From Pseudomonas viridiflava (GTDB lineage Bacteria; Pseudomonadota; Gammaproteobacteria; Pseudomonadales; Pseudomonadaceae), in the NCBI RefSeq assembly GCF_900590755.1, contig NZ_UUOC01000051.1, forward strand, positions 25,954 through 89,953: a stretch of DNA of 64,000 nt, in the 5' to 3' direction. The translations under genes and the position numbers were made by a program. The notes below the pieces were generated by a model. That model worked only from the letters and a program-made list of their open reading frames with translations, did no database searches and was not told the origin of the DNA. Below are positions 44,901 to 53,046 of the stretch, piece by piece. Within the stretch, counting starts at the first letter, position 1. Every line of letters starts with the position of its first letter.

Positions 44901-45456
44901 AGCCACTTCGGTGACGATGGGTTCGGGTCAGCAAAGCTTTATTAGTAGCGTTGGCAACGATACGGTCACGTTGAGTGCCGGCAGCACCTTTGTGTTTGGT
45001 CAGACGGCAGTAGCCAATGGCAGCGATTTGATCAAAGGCTTTGTTGCCACCACCACCAGTACGGGCAGCACCTTGGATTTCGCTCAGTTCCTGGGTAATT
45101 CCTACACTGCGGGTACTGAAGTTGTTAGCAGCACTTCCCAGTTCGGCGGGGCGGCCAATACGGTTACCCTGGTTGACGGCTCAAACGTGGCTGCAAACGT
45201 GAATGATGGCCTGGCTGTTCAAAACGTCATCAGCCTCTCTGATTTCACTAGCACTTATTTGTCGCAAGTCAGTGGCAAGGAAGTATTGGTTGCCTTCAAC
45301 AACTCGCTCCATACCGCCAAGGTCTACTTTGTAGATTCGTCCCTTGGTGGCAGCGCAACGACTGTTGACACTGCTACGGACATCGTCTTGGTGGGTACAG
45401 TGAATTACACCGGTGATTTGTCTGCCACTGGATTGCACACCACAGCGATAAGCTGA
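38980..45456 (+). CDS. Giant DUF4214 protein with 22 near-identical repeats, probable type I secreted surface protein
   Basis: 2158 residues. Residues 1-110 hold two DUF4214 copies (AELYTAFFNRAPDAGGLAYW; AIYGNVLGRSADAGGLAYW). A helical Thr/Ala-rich linker and a beta-rich stretch follow to about 505. Residues 505-1587 are 22 repeats of 49 or 50 residues (consensus YAHLTDAANSALVLNHALAI then TDAVSIAQIASVKTAAGTGV then VTYTSVSDT), then about six diverged repeats to about 1880. The C-terminal part contains LDFAQFLG, as in many type I secretion substrates. No signal peptide and no cysteine are seen. Aspartates at the repeat junction could bind calcium. No secretion genes are in the window. Role in adhesion or a surface layer is inferred. 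Confidence 0.85.
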   Translation: MSTQSDIAELYTAFFNRAPDAGGLAYWVAQLDAGVINIEQIAENWVTSQPEGQAKYPDSLTTTDFVTAIYGNVLGRSADAGGLAYWQGQLDAGGISRDVFVAAIINGAKSNTSAQGQLDATLLANKASVGIAFAGKGLNDVTLAAKVLTSVTADSNTLTATLDLIKLVPSSTAGQTSTVLAALNTAVTNVANLIKTAPGELGDLVTYLNAAVANVSTATNLTTLFTSISTKVVAAQTNPAALDNPATQASDDVATATPVTTAPTTPTAPTIPTFTVAAGTGVNLDKLVVGSQNGNVTVTSNGLDTFTFKATTGSEVQVPFTSVKELVIGNVTLTTSASVLEALSDAVSNNNTNIIQFLSVPTLITGTGNSSKVALSDGTLSADTLNFLNAIVGVKLDVSAATLVTGDASSLIQAYTSSEITGLGNGAVTVDGPISLADLKTIDDAAGTVTYTAVTGTGAELALNTNGYVKAGIDVTVTDSVGLADLKIIDDAAATVTYTSVNDTYAHLTDAANSTLVLNHALAITDAVSIAQIATVQTAAGTGAVTYTTVSDTYAHLTDADNSAVVLDHALVITDAVSIAQIASVKTAAGNGVVTYTTVSDTYAHLADPDNGAVVLGHALAITDTQISIAQINAVKTAAGTGVVTYTSISDTVAHLVDAANSALVLNHALAITDAVSVAQIASVKAAAGTGVVTYTSVSDTYAHLTDVANSALVLNHALAITDAVSIAQIASVKTAAGTGVVTYTAVSDTYAHLTDADNSAVVLDHALAITDAVSIAQIASVKTAAGNGVVTYTTVSDTYAHLTDADNSAVVLGHALAITDTQISIAQINAVKTAAGTGAVTYTSVSDTVAHLVDAANSALVLNHALAITDAVSVAQIASVKAAAGTGVVTYTSISDTYAHLTDAANSTVVLDHALAITDAVSIAQIATVQTAAGTGAVTYTTVSDTYARLTDAANSAAVLDHALAITDTQISIAQINAVKAAAGTGAVTYTSLSDTYAHLTDAANSALVLNHALAITDAVSIAQIANVKIFAGTGAVTYGAVSDAYAILTAPANATLVSGHNLSITDTLLSIAQINQVKAAAGAGVVTYTSISDTTAHLTDAANSALVLNHALAITDAVSIAQIALVKTAAGTGAVTYTLISDTYAHLTDAANSAVVLDHALAITDAVSIAQIASVKTAAGTGVVTYTTVSDTYAHLTDADNSAVVLGHALAITDTQISIAQINAVKAAAGTGLVTYTSISDTYAHLADAANSALVLNHALAITDPVSIAQIASVKAAAGTGAVTYTSISDTYAHLADAANSALVLNHALAIIDAVSIAQIATVQTAAGIGAVTYTTVSDTYAHLTDAANNAVVLDHALSVTDAVSIAQIATVEIAAGNGVVTYGTVSDTYANLIVGANNGKVLNHAVDITDAVSIAQIATVKADAGTGVVTYALISDTYAHLTDAANSAVVLNHTLAITDTVSIAQIAMVKTVAGTGAVTYTVVSDTYAHLTDVANSAVVLNHALSITDAVSIAQIATVKTAAGTGTVTYTTVSDTYAHLADPDNSAVVLNHALVITDAVSIAQLATVQSAAGTGAVTYDTIRDTVAILQDSANNVAVSTHNLSITDSASISDVAALTSLTTGQVTAFNLTDTAAALLPSGVASTFIGVGSNVTVTGAVTIAQLKAIDTANGATGTLAYTSISDTIENLTADGASAYYGSNINVTVTDAVTVADLVALDAANGVISYSVDLSDTAAALASIDAVTYITGRNVTVSDDATIAQLETIDSTAGTVTYTKIKDAADTLAIDAGVRIKAATIVTVDGAATIAQLATIDALITGTPIYTQITDTVAHLITDAGTYVKALTTVTVTDTTVAAADLAAVDARTGVTVEAATVTTLTGTLAGVVSAQTSTGIHLSGTESVSITDTAAGVAGKSFTASSSSNDELHIGVASDLTNLSALTGFEDIYLAGSNRAANVITLGNEDGITVHAAAATSVTMGSGQQSFISSVGNDTVTLSAGSTFVFGQTAVANGSDLIKGFVATTTSTGSTLDFAQFLGNSYTAGTEVVSSTSQFGGAANTVTLVDGSNVAANVNDGLAVQNVISLSDFTSTYLSQVSGKEVLVAFNNSLHTAKVYFVDSSLGGSATTVDTATDIVLVGTVNYTGDLSATGLHTTAIS
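40492..43740 (+). repeat. 22-copy 147/150-bp in-frame tandem repeat
   Basis: 17 units of 147 bp and 5 of 150 bp (units 3, 7, 10, 12 and 15 carry an extra codon in DTQIS or DTLLS). Units 2-5 match units 6-9 at an offset of exactly 591 bp, showing a higher-order duplication. Units 11-12 and 18-19 are the most diverged. Confidence 0.95.
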
Positions 45457-45483
45457 TTGCTGCACTGATTGGCTAAACCTCGA

Positions 45484-45517
45484 AAACCCCCGCTTCCCCA
45501 CGGAAGCGGGGGTTTTT
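45484..45517 (+). terminator. Terminator of the giant repeat protein
   Basis: Stem AAAACCCCCGCTTCC / GGAAGCGGGGGTTTTT with a 3-base loop, 27 bases after the stop. Confidence 0.95.
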
Positions 45518-45572
45518 CATTTCCGCATTCCACAACCCGGCCCGACCCAATTCTTTCCCTGATTCGCACCCA

Positions 45573-45615
45573 AAAAAACAGGCGCGAAGGTCTATCCCTT
45601 ACGCGCCTGTTTTTT
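45573..45615 (-). terminator. Terminator of fadE
   Basis: Arms AAAAAACAGGCGCG / CGCGCCTGTTTTTT flank a 15-base loop, just beyond the fadE stop. Runs on both sides allow bidirectional use. Confidence 0.88.
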
Positions 45616-45634
45616 ACCGGGTAACCGAGCTGGT

Positions 45635-48082
45635 TTAGCGAATCTTCCCTTCGCCCAACGTCAGCTCTTCTTTATCAAAATCATCCACATCGATCACCTT
45701 GCGGCGTGCCGCTTCGGCTGCCCGCAGGGTTTCGGCCTCGGCAGATTGCAGAACGCTGGCGTTCAGCGCGGCATCGATGAGGGGTTCGCCGGCAGCAGGC
45801 TGGAACTGGCCAGCCTTGTAAGCCACGTGAAGCTTCTTGTGCAGGGGTTTGGCGGCGTTCAGCAGGTCGCTGGCGTGTTGCAATGCGCCGACTGCATCGT
45901 CTGGGTTTTGCGGGCGATAGCAACCGGCGAGCAGTTCTTCCAGCGTCGGGTCGCCTTTGGCACGGCCCAGCACGCCAGCCACTTGCGCATCCAGTGCGTC
46001 GGACGGGCCTTTGTGGCGGCGGCCGAACGGGAAGACGATGACCCGCAGCAAACCACCCAGAATCCGATTCGGGAAGTTGGTCAGCAGTTCGTCCAGTGCT
46101 CGTTCCGATTCACCCAGCGCTTCTTCCATGGCCCAGCGGAACAGCGGTTGCAGATGTTCCGGGTAATCCAGGTCGTGGTAACGCTTGAGGGCTGCCGAGG
46201 CGAGATACAGGTGGCTGAGCACATCGCCCAGGCGGGCCGACAAGCGTTCGCGACGTTTCAGTTCGCCGCCCAGCAGCATCATGCTCAGGTCGGCGAGCAT
46301 GGCAAAGGCTGCGGCCTGACGGTTCAGCGCCCGGTAGTAGCCTTGGCTCAAGTCGTCGCCCGGCGCTTTTTCGAAGCGACCAAAGCCCAGGTTGAGGATG
46401 AAGGTGCTGGCGGCGTTGCTCACGGCAAAGCCGATGTGGTTGAGCAGCAGAGTGTCGAATTCAGCCACTGCCTGCTGCTGATCTTCGCGACCCACCAGGG
46501 CCATTTCCTTGAGCACGAATGGATGGCAACGAATCGCGCCCTGACCAAAGATCATCAGGTTGCGGGACAGAATGTTCGCGCCTTCCACGGTGATGAAAAT
46601 CGGCGCGCCTTGCCAGTTGCGGCCCAGGTAATTATTCGGGCCCATGATGATGCCCTTGCCGCCGTGCACGTCCATGGCGTGGGTGATGCACTCGCGGCCA
46701 CGTTCGGTCAGGTGATACTTGAGGATCGCTGACAGTACCGACGGTTTTTCACCCAGATCCACGGCATTGGCGGTCAGCATCCGCGCGCTGTCCATCAGCC
46801 AGGCATTACCACCGATGCGTGCCAGGGATTCTTGAATGCCTTCAAACGCCGACAGCGGCACGTTGAACTGTTCCCGCACCTGAGCGTACTGGCCGGTCAC
46901 CAGACTGGTGAACTTGGCTGCGCCAGTGCCCACTGCGGGCAGAGAGATGGAGCGGCCTACCGAAAGGCAGTTCATCAGCATCATCCAGCCCTTGCCGAGC
47001 ATGTCCTGACCACCGATCAGGTACTCGAGCGGGATGAACACATCCTTGCCGGAGTTCGGGCCGTTCATGAACGCCGCGCCTAAAGGCAAGTGACGACGGC
47101 CGATTTCCACGCCCGGGGTTTCGGTAGGGATCAAGGCCAGGCTGATGCCCAAATCCTCTTCTTCGCCGAGCAAATGTTCCGGGTCGTAGGCTTTGAACGC
47201 CAGGCCCAGCAGGGTAGCGACAGGACCGAGGGTGATGTAGCGCTTTTCCCAGTTCAGGCGCAGACCGATGACTTCTTCACCTTGCCATTGGCCTTTGCAG
47301 ATAATCCCGGTGTCAGGCATGGCGCCTGCGTCGGAACCTGCCAGCGGGCCAGTGAGGGCAAAACACGGAATGTCGTCGCCACGGGCCAGACGCGGCAGGT
47401 AGTGATTGCGCTGCTCGTCGGTGCCGTAATGCAACAGCAATTCAGCAGGGCCGAGGGAATTGGGGACCATCACGGTGGACGCCAGGTCGCCACTGCGAGT
47501 CGCCAGCTTCATCGCCACTTGGGAGTGGGCATAGGCCGAGAAGCCTTTGCCGCCGAACTCCTTGGGGATGATCAGGGCGAAGAAGCCGTGTTGTTTGATG
47601 TGCTCCCAGGCCCGGGGCGGCAGGTCCATGGCCTGACCGATTTCCCAGTCAGTGACCATCGCGCACAGCTCTTCAGCAGGGCCGTCGATGAACGCCTGTT
47701 CTTCTTCGGTCAGCTGGACTTTCGGATAGCTGAGCAGCAGGTCCCAGTCCGGGCGGCCGCTGAACAGTTCGCCGTCCCACCAGACCGTACCGGCGTCGAT
47801 GGCATCGCGCTCGGTTTCCGACATAGGTGGCAATACTTTCTTGAACCAGCTGAACATCGGCGCGGTGAAATGCTTGCGACGCAGGTCCGGCAGCGCCAGA
47901 GGCAAAGCCACGGCCAGCAGCGCAATCCAGAAGATCGCCAGCAGCCAGCCCGGCGCATGGCTGAAAATGCCCATGGCCAGCAGATAAACCGCGACCACAC
48001 CCAGCGCAGGCAACGGCGAAACCCGGCGATGGGCCAGCCAGGCCACGCCAATAACCAGAACCACAATCCACAACAACAGCAT
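45635..48082 (-). CDS. fadE: Acyl-CoA dehydrogenase FadE
   Basis: 815 residues, matching the long FadE type. About 70 N-terminal residues contain hydrophobic segments (LLLWIVVLVIGVAWLA; VAVYLLAMGIF; IFWIALLAVALPLAL) for membrane association. The acyl-CoA dehydrogenase core follows (LTGPLAGSDAGAMPDTG; MDVHGGKGIIMGPNNYLGR), then a FadE-specific C-terminal domain of about 280 residues. It catalyses the first step of beta-oxidation. The start at 48082 is fixed by GGAGG ahead of the ATG. It matches PA2815 as I recall it. Confidence 0.93.
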   Translation of the reverse strand: MLLLWIVVLVIGVAWLAHRRVSPLPALGVVAVYLLAMGIFSHAPGWLLAIFWIALLAVALPLALPDLRRKHFTAPMFSWFKKVLPPMSETERDAIDAGTVWWDGELFSGRPDWDLLLSYPKVQLTEEEQAFIDGPAEELCAMVTDWEIGQAMDLPPRAWEHIKQHGFFALIIPKEFGGKGFSAYAHSQVAMKLATRSGDLASTVMVPNSLGPAELLLHYGTDEQRNHYLPRLARGDDIPCFALTGPLAGSDAGAMPDTGIICKGQWQGEEVIGLRLNWEKRYITLGPVATLLGLAFKAYDPEHLLGEEEDLGISLALIPTETPGVEIGRRHLPLGAAFMNGPNSGKDVFIPLEYLIGGQDMLGKGWMMLMNCLSVGRSISLPAVGTGAAKFTSLVTGQYAQVREQFNVPLSAFEGIQESLARIGGNAWLMDSARMLTANAVDLGEKPSVLSAILKYHLTERGRECITHAMDVHGGKGIIMGPNNYLGRNWQGAPIFITVEGANILSRNLMIFGQGAIRCHPFVLKEMALVGREDQQQAVAEFDTLLLNHIGFAVSNAASTFILNLGFGRFEKAPGDDLSQGYYRALNRQAAAFAMLADLSMMLLGGELKRRERLSARLGDVLSHLYLASAALKRYHDLDYPEHLQPLFRWAMEEALGESERALDELLTNFPNRILGGLLRVIVFPFGRRHKGPSDALDAQVAGVLGRAKGDPTLEELLAGCYRPQNPDDAVGALQHASDLLNAAKPLHKKLHVAYKAGQFQPAAGEPLIDAALNASVLQSAEAETLRAAEAARRKVIDVDDFDKEELTLGEGKIR

Positions 48083-48222
48083 AAGTAATCCTCCGTGATG
48101 ACAGCAGCGAGCAGCCACTATCAAGAGCCAGGGCCTGTTCCGTCAAGAAGGGTGCCCGAGCGAGTGCATGGATAGTGACCCTGGCGGGGTGGGGGAGTTC
48201 GGTGAGTAGCTTGCTCGCTATT

Positions 48223-48312
48223 GTGGGACCGGCTTTAGCCGGGAAGGGGCCAAGGCAGCCACACCATTTGTATTGGCAGAAATGCCGCCTTCCCGGCTAA
48301 AGCCGGTCCCAC
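48223..48312. repeat. REP inverted repeat, GGACCGGCTTTAGCCGGGAA family
   Basis: Arms GTGGGACCGGCTTTAGCCGG and complement around about 40 bp, in the divergent gap between fadE and the GST gene. Confidence 0.92.
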
Positions 48313-48377
48313 TACAGCTCATTTCCGCATGACGGTATTCAGGTCTATCCTGTCGCTCATTCTTCAAGGAGAAACCA

Positions 48378-49001
48378 ATGCTTAAAATCTGGGGTCGGGT
48401 TAATTCTTCCAATGTGCGCAAGGCGCTGTGGATTGCTGAAGAGCTGGGGCTGCCGTATGAGTCGGTAGCGGCGGGCGGAGCGTTTGGTGTAGTGGACGGG
48501 CCAGAGTATCGGGCGAAAAACCCTAACGGGCGCATCCCGATGATCGAGGATGGCGACTTCGTGCTGTGGGAATCCAACGCTATCGTGCGTTATCTGGCGG
48601 CGCGTCATGCTCCGGATTCGGCGCTCTATCCGTCTGACCCGCAACAGCGGGCCGTGGCGGACAAGTGGATGGACTGGACCACTTCAAGTTTTGCCGACCC
48701 GTTCCGGCATGTGTTCTGGGGCGTGTTACGCACCCCCGCCGAGCAGCAGGACTGGGTGCAGATCAATGGCGCGATCAAAACCGTGCAGAGCCTGTTGGTC
48801 ATGGTCGACGAAGCGCTGACCCAACAGCCTTACCTGTCGGGCGCCGAATTCGGCATGGGTGACATCCCCCTGGGCAGCTTTATTTATGCCTGGTTTGAAA
48901 TGCCGATTGAACGACCGTCCATGCCACACCTCGAAAGCTGGTACCAACGCCTCAAGGCGCGGCCTGCTTACCAGGCCGCAGTCATGACCGCACTGACTTG
49001 A
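48378..49001 (+). CDS. Glutathione S-transferase family protein
   Basis: 207 residues: thioredoxin-fold N-terminal domain (KIWGRVNSSNVRKALWIAEELG, cis-Pro region GRIPMIEDGDFVLWESNAIVRYLA) and all-helical C-terminal domain. AAGGAG precedes the ATG. Substrate unknown. Position beside fadE and the ABC-2 genes corresponds to PA2813. Confidence 0.9.
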   Translation: MLKIWGRVNSSNVRKALWIAEELGLPYESVAAGGAFGVVDGPEYRAKNPNGRIPMIEDGDFVLWESNAIVRYLAARHAPDSALYPSDPQQRAVADKWMDWTTSSFADPFRHVFWGVLRTPAEQQDWVQINGAIKTVQSLLVMVDEALTQQPYLSGAEFGMGDIPLGSFIYAWFEMPIERPSMPHLESWYQRLKARPAYQAAVMTALT

Positions 49002-49146
49002 TGCGTGCTGTTAATAAGTACTATCGATAGATCGCGCTGTACTTGAATGACACGGCCAAGCACCATGACGGTGCTGGCCACAGTTGTAATCAAGTGTGTC
49101 AGCCCTCATCTTCATCCTCTATTTCTTGACTGGTATTTTTTCCGAT

Positions 49147-50079
49147 ATGAGTTCTGCTCTGTCCATCCGGCAGCTAACCAAAACCTACGGCAACGGTTTC
49201 CAGGCATTGAGTGGTATCGATCTGGATGTCGCCGAAGGTGATTTTTTCGCCTTGCTCGGCCCCAACGGCGCCGGCAAATCCACCACCATTGGCATCATCT
49301 CGACCCTGGTCAACAAGACCAGCGGCACCGTGAATATCTTTGGCCACGACCTGGACCGCGAGCCCGCTGCGCTCAAGCGCTGCATTGGCGTGGTGCCTCA
49401 GGAATTCAACTTCAATCAGTTCGAAAAAGCCTTCGACATCGTCGTGACACAGGCCGGTTACTACGGCATCCCGCCGAAGATTGCCAAGGAGCGCGCCGAA
49501 CAGTACCTGACTCAATTAGGGCTGTGGGACAAGCGCGATGTGCCTTCGCGTTCGTTGTCGGGCGGCATGAAGCGCCGTCTGATGATTGCCCGTGCGTTGA
49601 TCCATCAACCGCGCCTGTTGATTCTCGACGAGCCGACGGCGGGTGTAGACATCGAGCTACGCCGTTCGATGTGGAGTTTTCTCACCGAGCTGAACGAGCA
49701 GGGCACCACGATCATTCTCACCACTCACTACCTGGAAGAGGCCGAGCAGCTGTGCCGCAACATCGGCATCATCGACCACGGGGTGATTGTCGAGAACATG
49801 GGCATGAAGCAGTTGCTCAACAAGATGACGGTCGAGACGTTCCTGCTGGATCTGAAGACTGAGCATCAGGTGGCGCCGCAATTGGTGGGCTACCCTAGCA
49901 AGCTCATCGACAGCCACACCCTGGAAGTTCAGGTCGACAAGAAGGTTGGCATTACCGCGCTGTTCGGCCAGTTGGCCATGCAGAACGTCGAGGTGTTGAG
50001 CCTGCGCAATAAAACCAATCGTCTTGAGGAGTTGTTCGTGTCCCTGGTGGAAAAAAACCTGTCGAAGGTGGCGGTATGA
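49147..50079 (+). CDS. ABC-2 type exporter ATP-binding protein
   Basis: 310 residues. Walker A GPNGAGKST, signature LSGGMKRRLMIARAL, Walker B LLILDEPTAGVD, H-loop TTHYLEEAE. NodI/DrrA-like. The start MSSALSIRQL at 49147 is chosen for alignment to the family. Overlaps the permease gene by 4 nt. The substrate exported is not known. Confidence 0.9.
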   Translation: MSSALSIRQLTKTYGNGFQALSGIDLDVAEGDFFALLGPNGAGKSTTIGIISTLVNKTSGTVNIFGHDLDREPAALKRCIGVVPQEFNFNQFEKAFDIVVTQAGYYGIPPKIAKERAEQYLTQLGLWDKRDVPSRSLSGGMKRRLMIARALIHQPRLLILDEPTAGVDIELRRSMWSFLTELNEQGTTIILTTHYLEEAEQLCRNIGIIDHGVIVENMGMKQLLNKMTVETFLLDLKTEHQVAPQLVGYPSKLIDSHTLEVQVDKKVGITALFGQLAMQNVEVLSLRNKTNRLEELFVSLVEKNLSKVAV

Positions 50080-50867
50080 GCAACCCGACCGGCTCCGAGC
50101 TGCGCCCCAATCTGATTGCCCTGAACACCATTGTCTATCGCGAAGTGCGGCGTTTCATGCGCATCTGGCCGCAGACCCTGCTGCCGCCAGCGATCACCAT
50201 GGTTCTGTACTTCGTGATCTTCGGCAACCTGATCGGCCGCCAGATCGGCGACATGGGTGGCTTCACCTACATGCAGTACATCGTGCCGGGCCTGATCATG
50301 ATGTCGGTGATCACCAACTCCTACGGCAACGTGGTGTCGAGCTTCTTCGGCGCGAAGTTTCAGCGTTCGGTGGAAGAGCTGATGGTCTCGCCGGTTTCAC
50401 CGCATACGATTCTGATCGGCTATGTGGCGGGCGGCGTACTGCGCGGCCTGATGGTCGGCGTGATCGTGACCCTGTTGTCGATGTTCTTTACAGATCTGCA
50501 GGTTCACCACTTGGGCGTCACGGTGGTAGTGGTGGTGCTGACCGCAACGATCTTCTCGCTGCTGGGCTTCATCAACGCAGTATTTGCGCGTAACTTCGAC
50601 GATATCTCGATCATCCCGACCTTCGTGCTGACCCCGCTGACCTACTTGGGTGGCGTGTTTTATTCAATAAACCTGCTGCCGCCGTTCTGGCAGACCGTCT
50701 CCATGGCCAACCCGGTCCTGCACATGGTCAACGCCTTCCGCTTCGGCATTCTGGGTGTTTCCGACATCCGCATCAGCATCGCCATGGCGTTCATGGTTGT
50801 CGCGACTATCGTCCTTTATCTGGGCTGCGCGCGGTTGCTGGTGAGTGGGCGCGGGATGCGGCAGTAA
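50076..50867 (+). CDS. ABC-2 type exporter permease
   Basis: 263 residues with six predicted membrane segments and the ABC-2 signature region (PTFVLTPLTYLGGVFYSINLLPPFWQTVSMANPVLHMVNAFR). Translationally coupled to its ATPase (ATGA). Corresponds to PA2811. Confidence 0.9.
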   Translation: MSNPTGSELRPNLIALNTIVYREVRRFMRIWPQTLLPPAITMVLYFVIFGNLIGRQIGDMGGFTYMQYIVPGLIMMSVITNSYGNVVSSFFGAKFQRSVEELMVSPVSPHTILIGYVAGGVLRGLMVGVIVTLLSMFFTDLQVHHLGVTVVVVVLTATIFSLLGFINAVFARNFDDISIIPTFVLTPLTYLGGVFYSINLLPPFWQTVSMANPVLHMVNAFRFGILGVSDIRISIAMAFMVVATIVLYLGCARLLVSGRGMRQ

Positions 50868-50872
50868 CTTTG

Positions 50873-50981
50873 CTTGTTGGAGCGAGGCTTGTCCGCGAAT
50901 CAGGCGACGCGGTCAAGTCAGGCAGACCGCGTTATCGTTTTTCGCGGGCAAGTCGGAATGCCGCCCACTCGCTCCAACAAG
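50873..50981. repeat. REP inverted repeat with an interrupted arm
   Basis: Left arm CTTGTTGGAGCGAGGCTTG. The right arm CTCGCTCCAACAAG is split from its inner half (TTCGCGGGCAAG) by about 14 extra bases. It ends only 9 bp before the arfB start. Confidence 0.85.
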
Positions 50982-50990
50982 GATCCCCCC

Positions 50991-51404
50991 ATGCTCATAA
51001 TCTCCAACAACGTCCATCTCCCCGATGCCGAAATCGAGTTGACTGCCATCCGCGCCCAGGGCGCGGGCGGGCAGAACGTCAACAAGGTTTCCAGTGCCGT
51101 GCACCTGCGTTTTGACATCAACGCCTCGTCGCTGCCGCCTTTCTACAAAGAGCGGCTGCTGGCGCTGCGTGACAGCCGGATCACCGGCGATGGCGTAATT
51201 GTCCTCAAGGCTCAGCAATACCGAACTCAGGAACAGAACCGGGCCGACGCTCTGGAGCGGTTGACCGAGCTGATCGTGAATGCGGCGAAGGTCGAGAAGA
51301 AGCGGCGGCCCACCAAGCCGACGCTAGGCTCCAAGACCCGCCGCCTGGAATCCAAGACCAAGCGTGGCTCAATAAAGGCCGGGCGTGGGAAGGTGGATTT
51401 CTGA
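50991..51404 (+). CDS. arfB: Alternative ribosome-rescue factor ArfB (YaeJ)
   Basis: 137 residues. Release-factor-type GGQ motif at 26-28 (RAQGAGGQNVNKV) and a basic C-terminal tail (KKRRPTKPTLGSKTRRLESKTKRG) that enters the empty mRNA channel. It hydrolyses peptidyl-tRNA on stalled ribosomes. The start at 50991 excludes residues translated from the REP element. Its stop codon directly abuts the stop of the convergent MFS gene. Confidence 0.93.
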   Translation: MLIISNNVHLPDAEIELTAIRAQGAGGQNVNKVSSAVHLRFDINASSLPPFYKERLLALRDSRITGDGVIVLKAQQYRTQEQNRADALERLTELIVNAAKVEKKRRPTKPTLGSKTRRLESKTKRGSIKAGRGKVDF

Positions 51405-52628
51405 TCAGGCGTTGCTCTGACTGGAGTTGCTCTGGCGCATGACTTTGGCGTGTTTGTAGAGCCAGACGCTCAATGCCAGGCCGCTCAATGAGGCGAGGGC
51501 GGCAAACAGGAAGATCGACGAGAAGCCAAAGCCAGCCGCCACCGCACCGGCCAGTGGGCCGGTAATCCCCAAAGACAGATCGATAAACAGCGAATAGGCA
51601 CCTACTGCCGCGCCACGGCTGGACGCTGGCACCAGATTCACGGCCTCGACCCCCAATGCCGGGAACACCAACGAGAAACCGAAGCCGGTCAATGCAGCGC
51701 CGGCCAGCGCCAGTTCTGGCGACGGCGCCAACCACAACAGCAACAGGCCGAGGCTCTCCACGCTCAGGCAGGCAATTGCCACCTTGAAGCCGCCGATACG
51801 GTTGATCATGTTGCCAAACAACAGTCGCGCGCAGATGAATGAACCACCGAACAGACTCAGGCACAGCACTGCGTTTGGCCAGCTATGGCTGGCGTAATAC
51901 AGGGTGATAAACGTGGCGATGGTGCCGAAACCGATGGAGCCCAGCGCCAGGCCCATACCGTGGGGAAGGACCTTGCCTAGCACATGCATGAACGGCAAAC
52001 GCTCACCGTGGACGATGGGGGCAGCCTGTTTTTTCCAGCCCAGTCGCAGACCGAGTAGCGCCAGCAGAATAATGCTCACGCCCATGCTCCACAGCCCCAG
52101 CGTATGGACCAGCAGCACACCCAGCGGCGCACCGATGGCCAGTGCGCCGTAGCTGGCGATGCCGTTCCAGGAAATCACCTTGGCGGTATTCGCCGAACCC
52201 ACGCGGCCAATCCCCCAGCCAATCGAGCCGGAACCCACCAGACTTTCCGCGCTACCCAGCACCAGGCGACCCACAAACAGACAGATCAGGCTCGCCATGG
52301 GCCAGGCTTGCAGCCAGCTGGAAATCAGCATGAATACGCCGCTCAATCCGCAACCGGCCAACCCGATCAGTACCGCTTTCTTGGCGCCCAGATTATCGAT
52401 GATGCGTCCGGCGTAAGGCCGGCTCAGCAGGGTCGCAAGGTAGGCAACGCTGATCACCAGTCCCGCCGTCACCGCACCAAACCCCAGATCGGTGTGGACA
52501 TAACCCGGCAGCACGGCCAGTGGTATGCCGACGTTCAGGTAGCCGATGAAAGTAAACATCACGATGGAAACCACTTGCAGGGTAATGGCCATCGGGCGTT
52601 GCGGGGCGGTATGGGGTGTTTCAGGCAT
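51405..52628 (-). CDS. MFS transporter (YhhS/YfcJ-like)
   Basis: 407 residues from the ATG at 52628, with 12 membrane segments. MFS marks: SRPYAGRIIDNLGAKKAVLIG in the loop after helix 2, and a basic loop mid-protein (LGWKKQAAP). A TTG start at 52664 in the same frame is also possible; neither has a good Shine-Dalgarno. Substrate unknown. Close relatives are annotated as sugar or drug exporters. Confidence 0.83.
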   Translation of the reverse strand: MPETPHTAPQRPMAITLQVVSIVMFTFIGYLNVGIPLAVLPGYVHTDLGFGAVTAGLVISVAYLATLLSRPYAGRIIDNLGAKKAVLIGLAGCGLSGVFMLISSWLQAWPMASLICLFVGRLVLGSAESLVGSGSIGWGIGRVGSANTAKVISWNGIASYGALAIGAPLGVLLVHTLGLWSMGVSIILLALLGLRLGWKKQAAPIVHGERLPFMHVLGKVLPHGMGLALGSIGFGTIATFITLYYASHSWPNAVLCLSLFGGSFICARLLFGNMINRIGGFKVAIACLSVESLGLLLLWLAPSPELALAGAALTGFGFSLVFPALGVEAVNLVPASSRGAAVGAYSLFIDLSLGITGPLAGAVAAGFGFSSIFLFAALASLSGLALSVWLYKHAKVMRQSNSSQSNA

Positions 52629-52784
52629 GAGCGGGCGGTCCACGAAAACGGCAGAGTGAGTCAAAGCGGATGGAAGCTTAGCAAGCTAATCAAGGGCTCA
52701 ATGATAGCGGCGCTTGGAGCACAACAGGCATGGCGGTAGAAAAACTTTTACGCGAGGGGTGAAGCGCAGGCTTTTATTCGGGTG

Positions 52785-52967
52785 TCAGGTTTTGGATTCA
52801 GGTGTAACCATTTGGCTGGTAACCAGTGCAGCGAGGGCGTTTTCCTGATTACCGAAGCGGGCGAGCAGGAGTTGTTTCTTTTCCGGGCTCAACTGCGCCC
52901 AGATTTTGATCATGCGTTCGGCGGTACTGATCAGGGTGTTGGCTTGTGCTTCGTTGAAATCGTTCAT
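52785..52967 (-). CDS. Small conserved protein of unknown function
   Basis: 60 residues, helical and soluble (NEAQANTLISTAERMIKIWA, QLSPEKKQLLLARFGNQENA). CTGCAG precedes the ATG, so the Shine-Dalgarno is weak. It lies in a cluster with a second small ORF at 53047. The composition is protein-like. Confidence 0.6.
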   Translation of the reverse strand: MNDFNEAQANTLISTAERMIKIWAQLSPEKKQLLLARFGNQENALAALVTSQMVTPESKT

Positions 52968-53046
52968 CTGCAGCCTGTGGTCGTGGGCATTTCAGGCGTA
53001 TGAAAACACAGCGAGTGCGTGTTCCGATACGCCTGAAAAATCGCCC

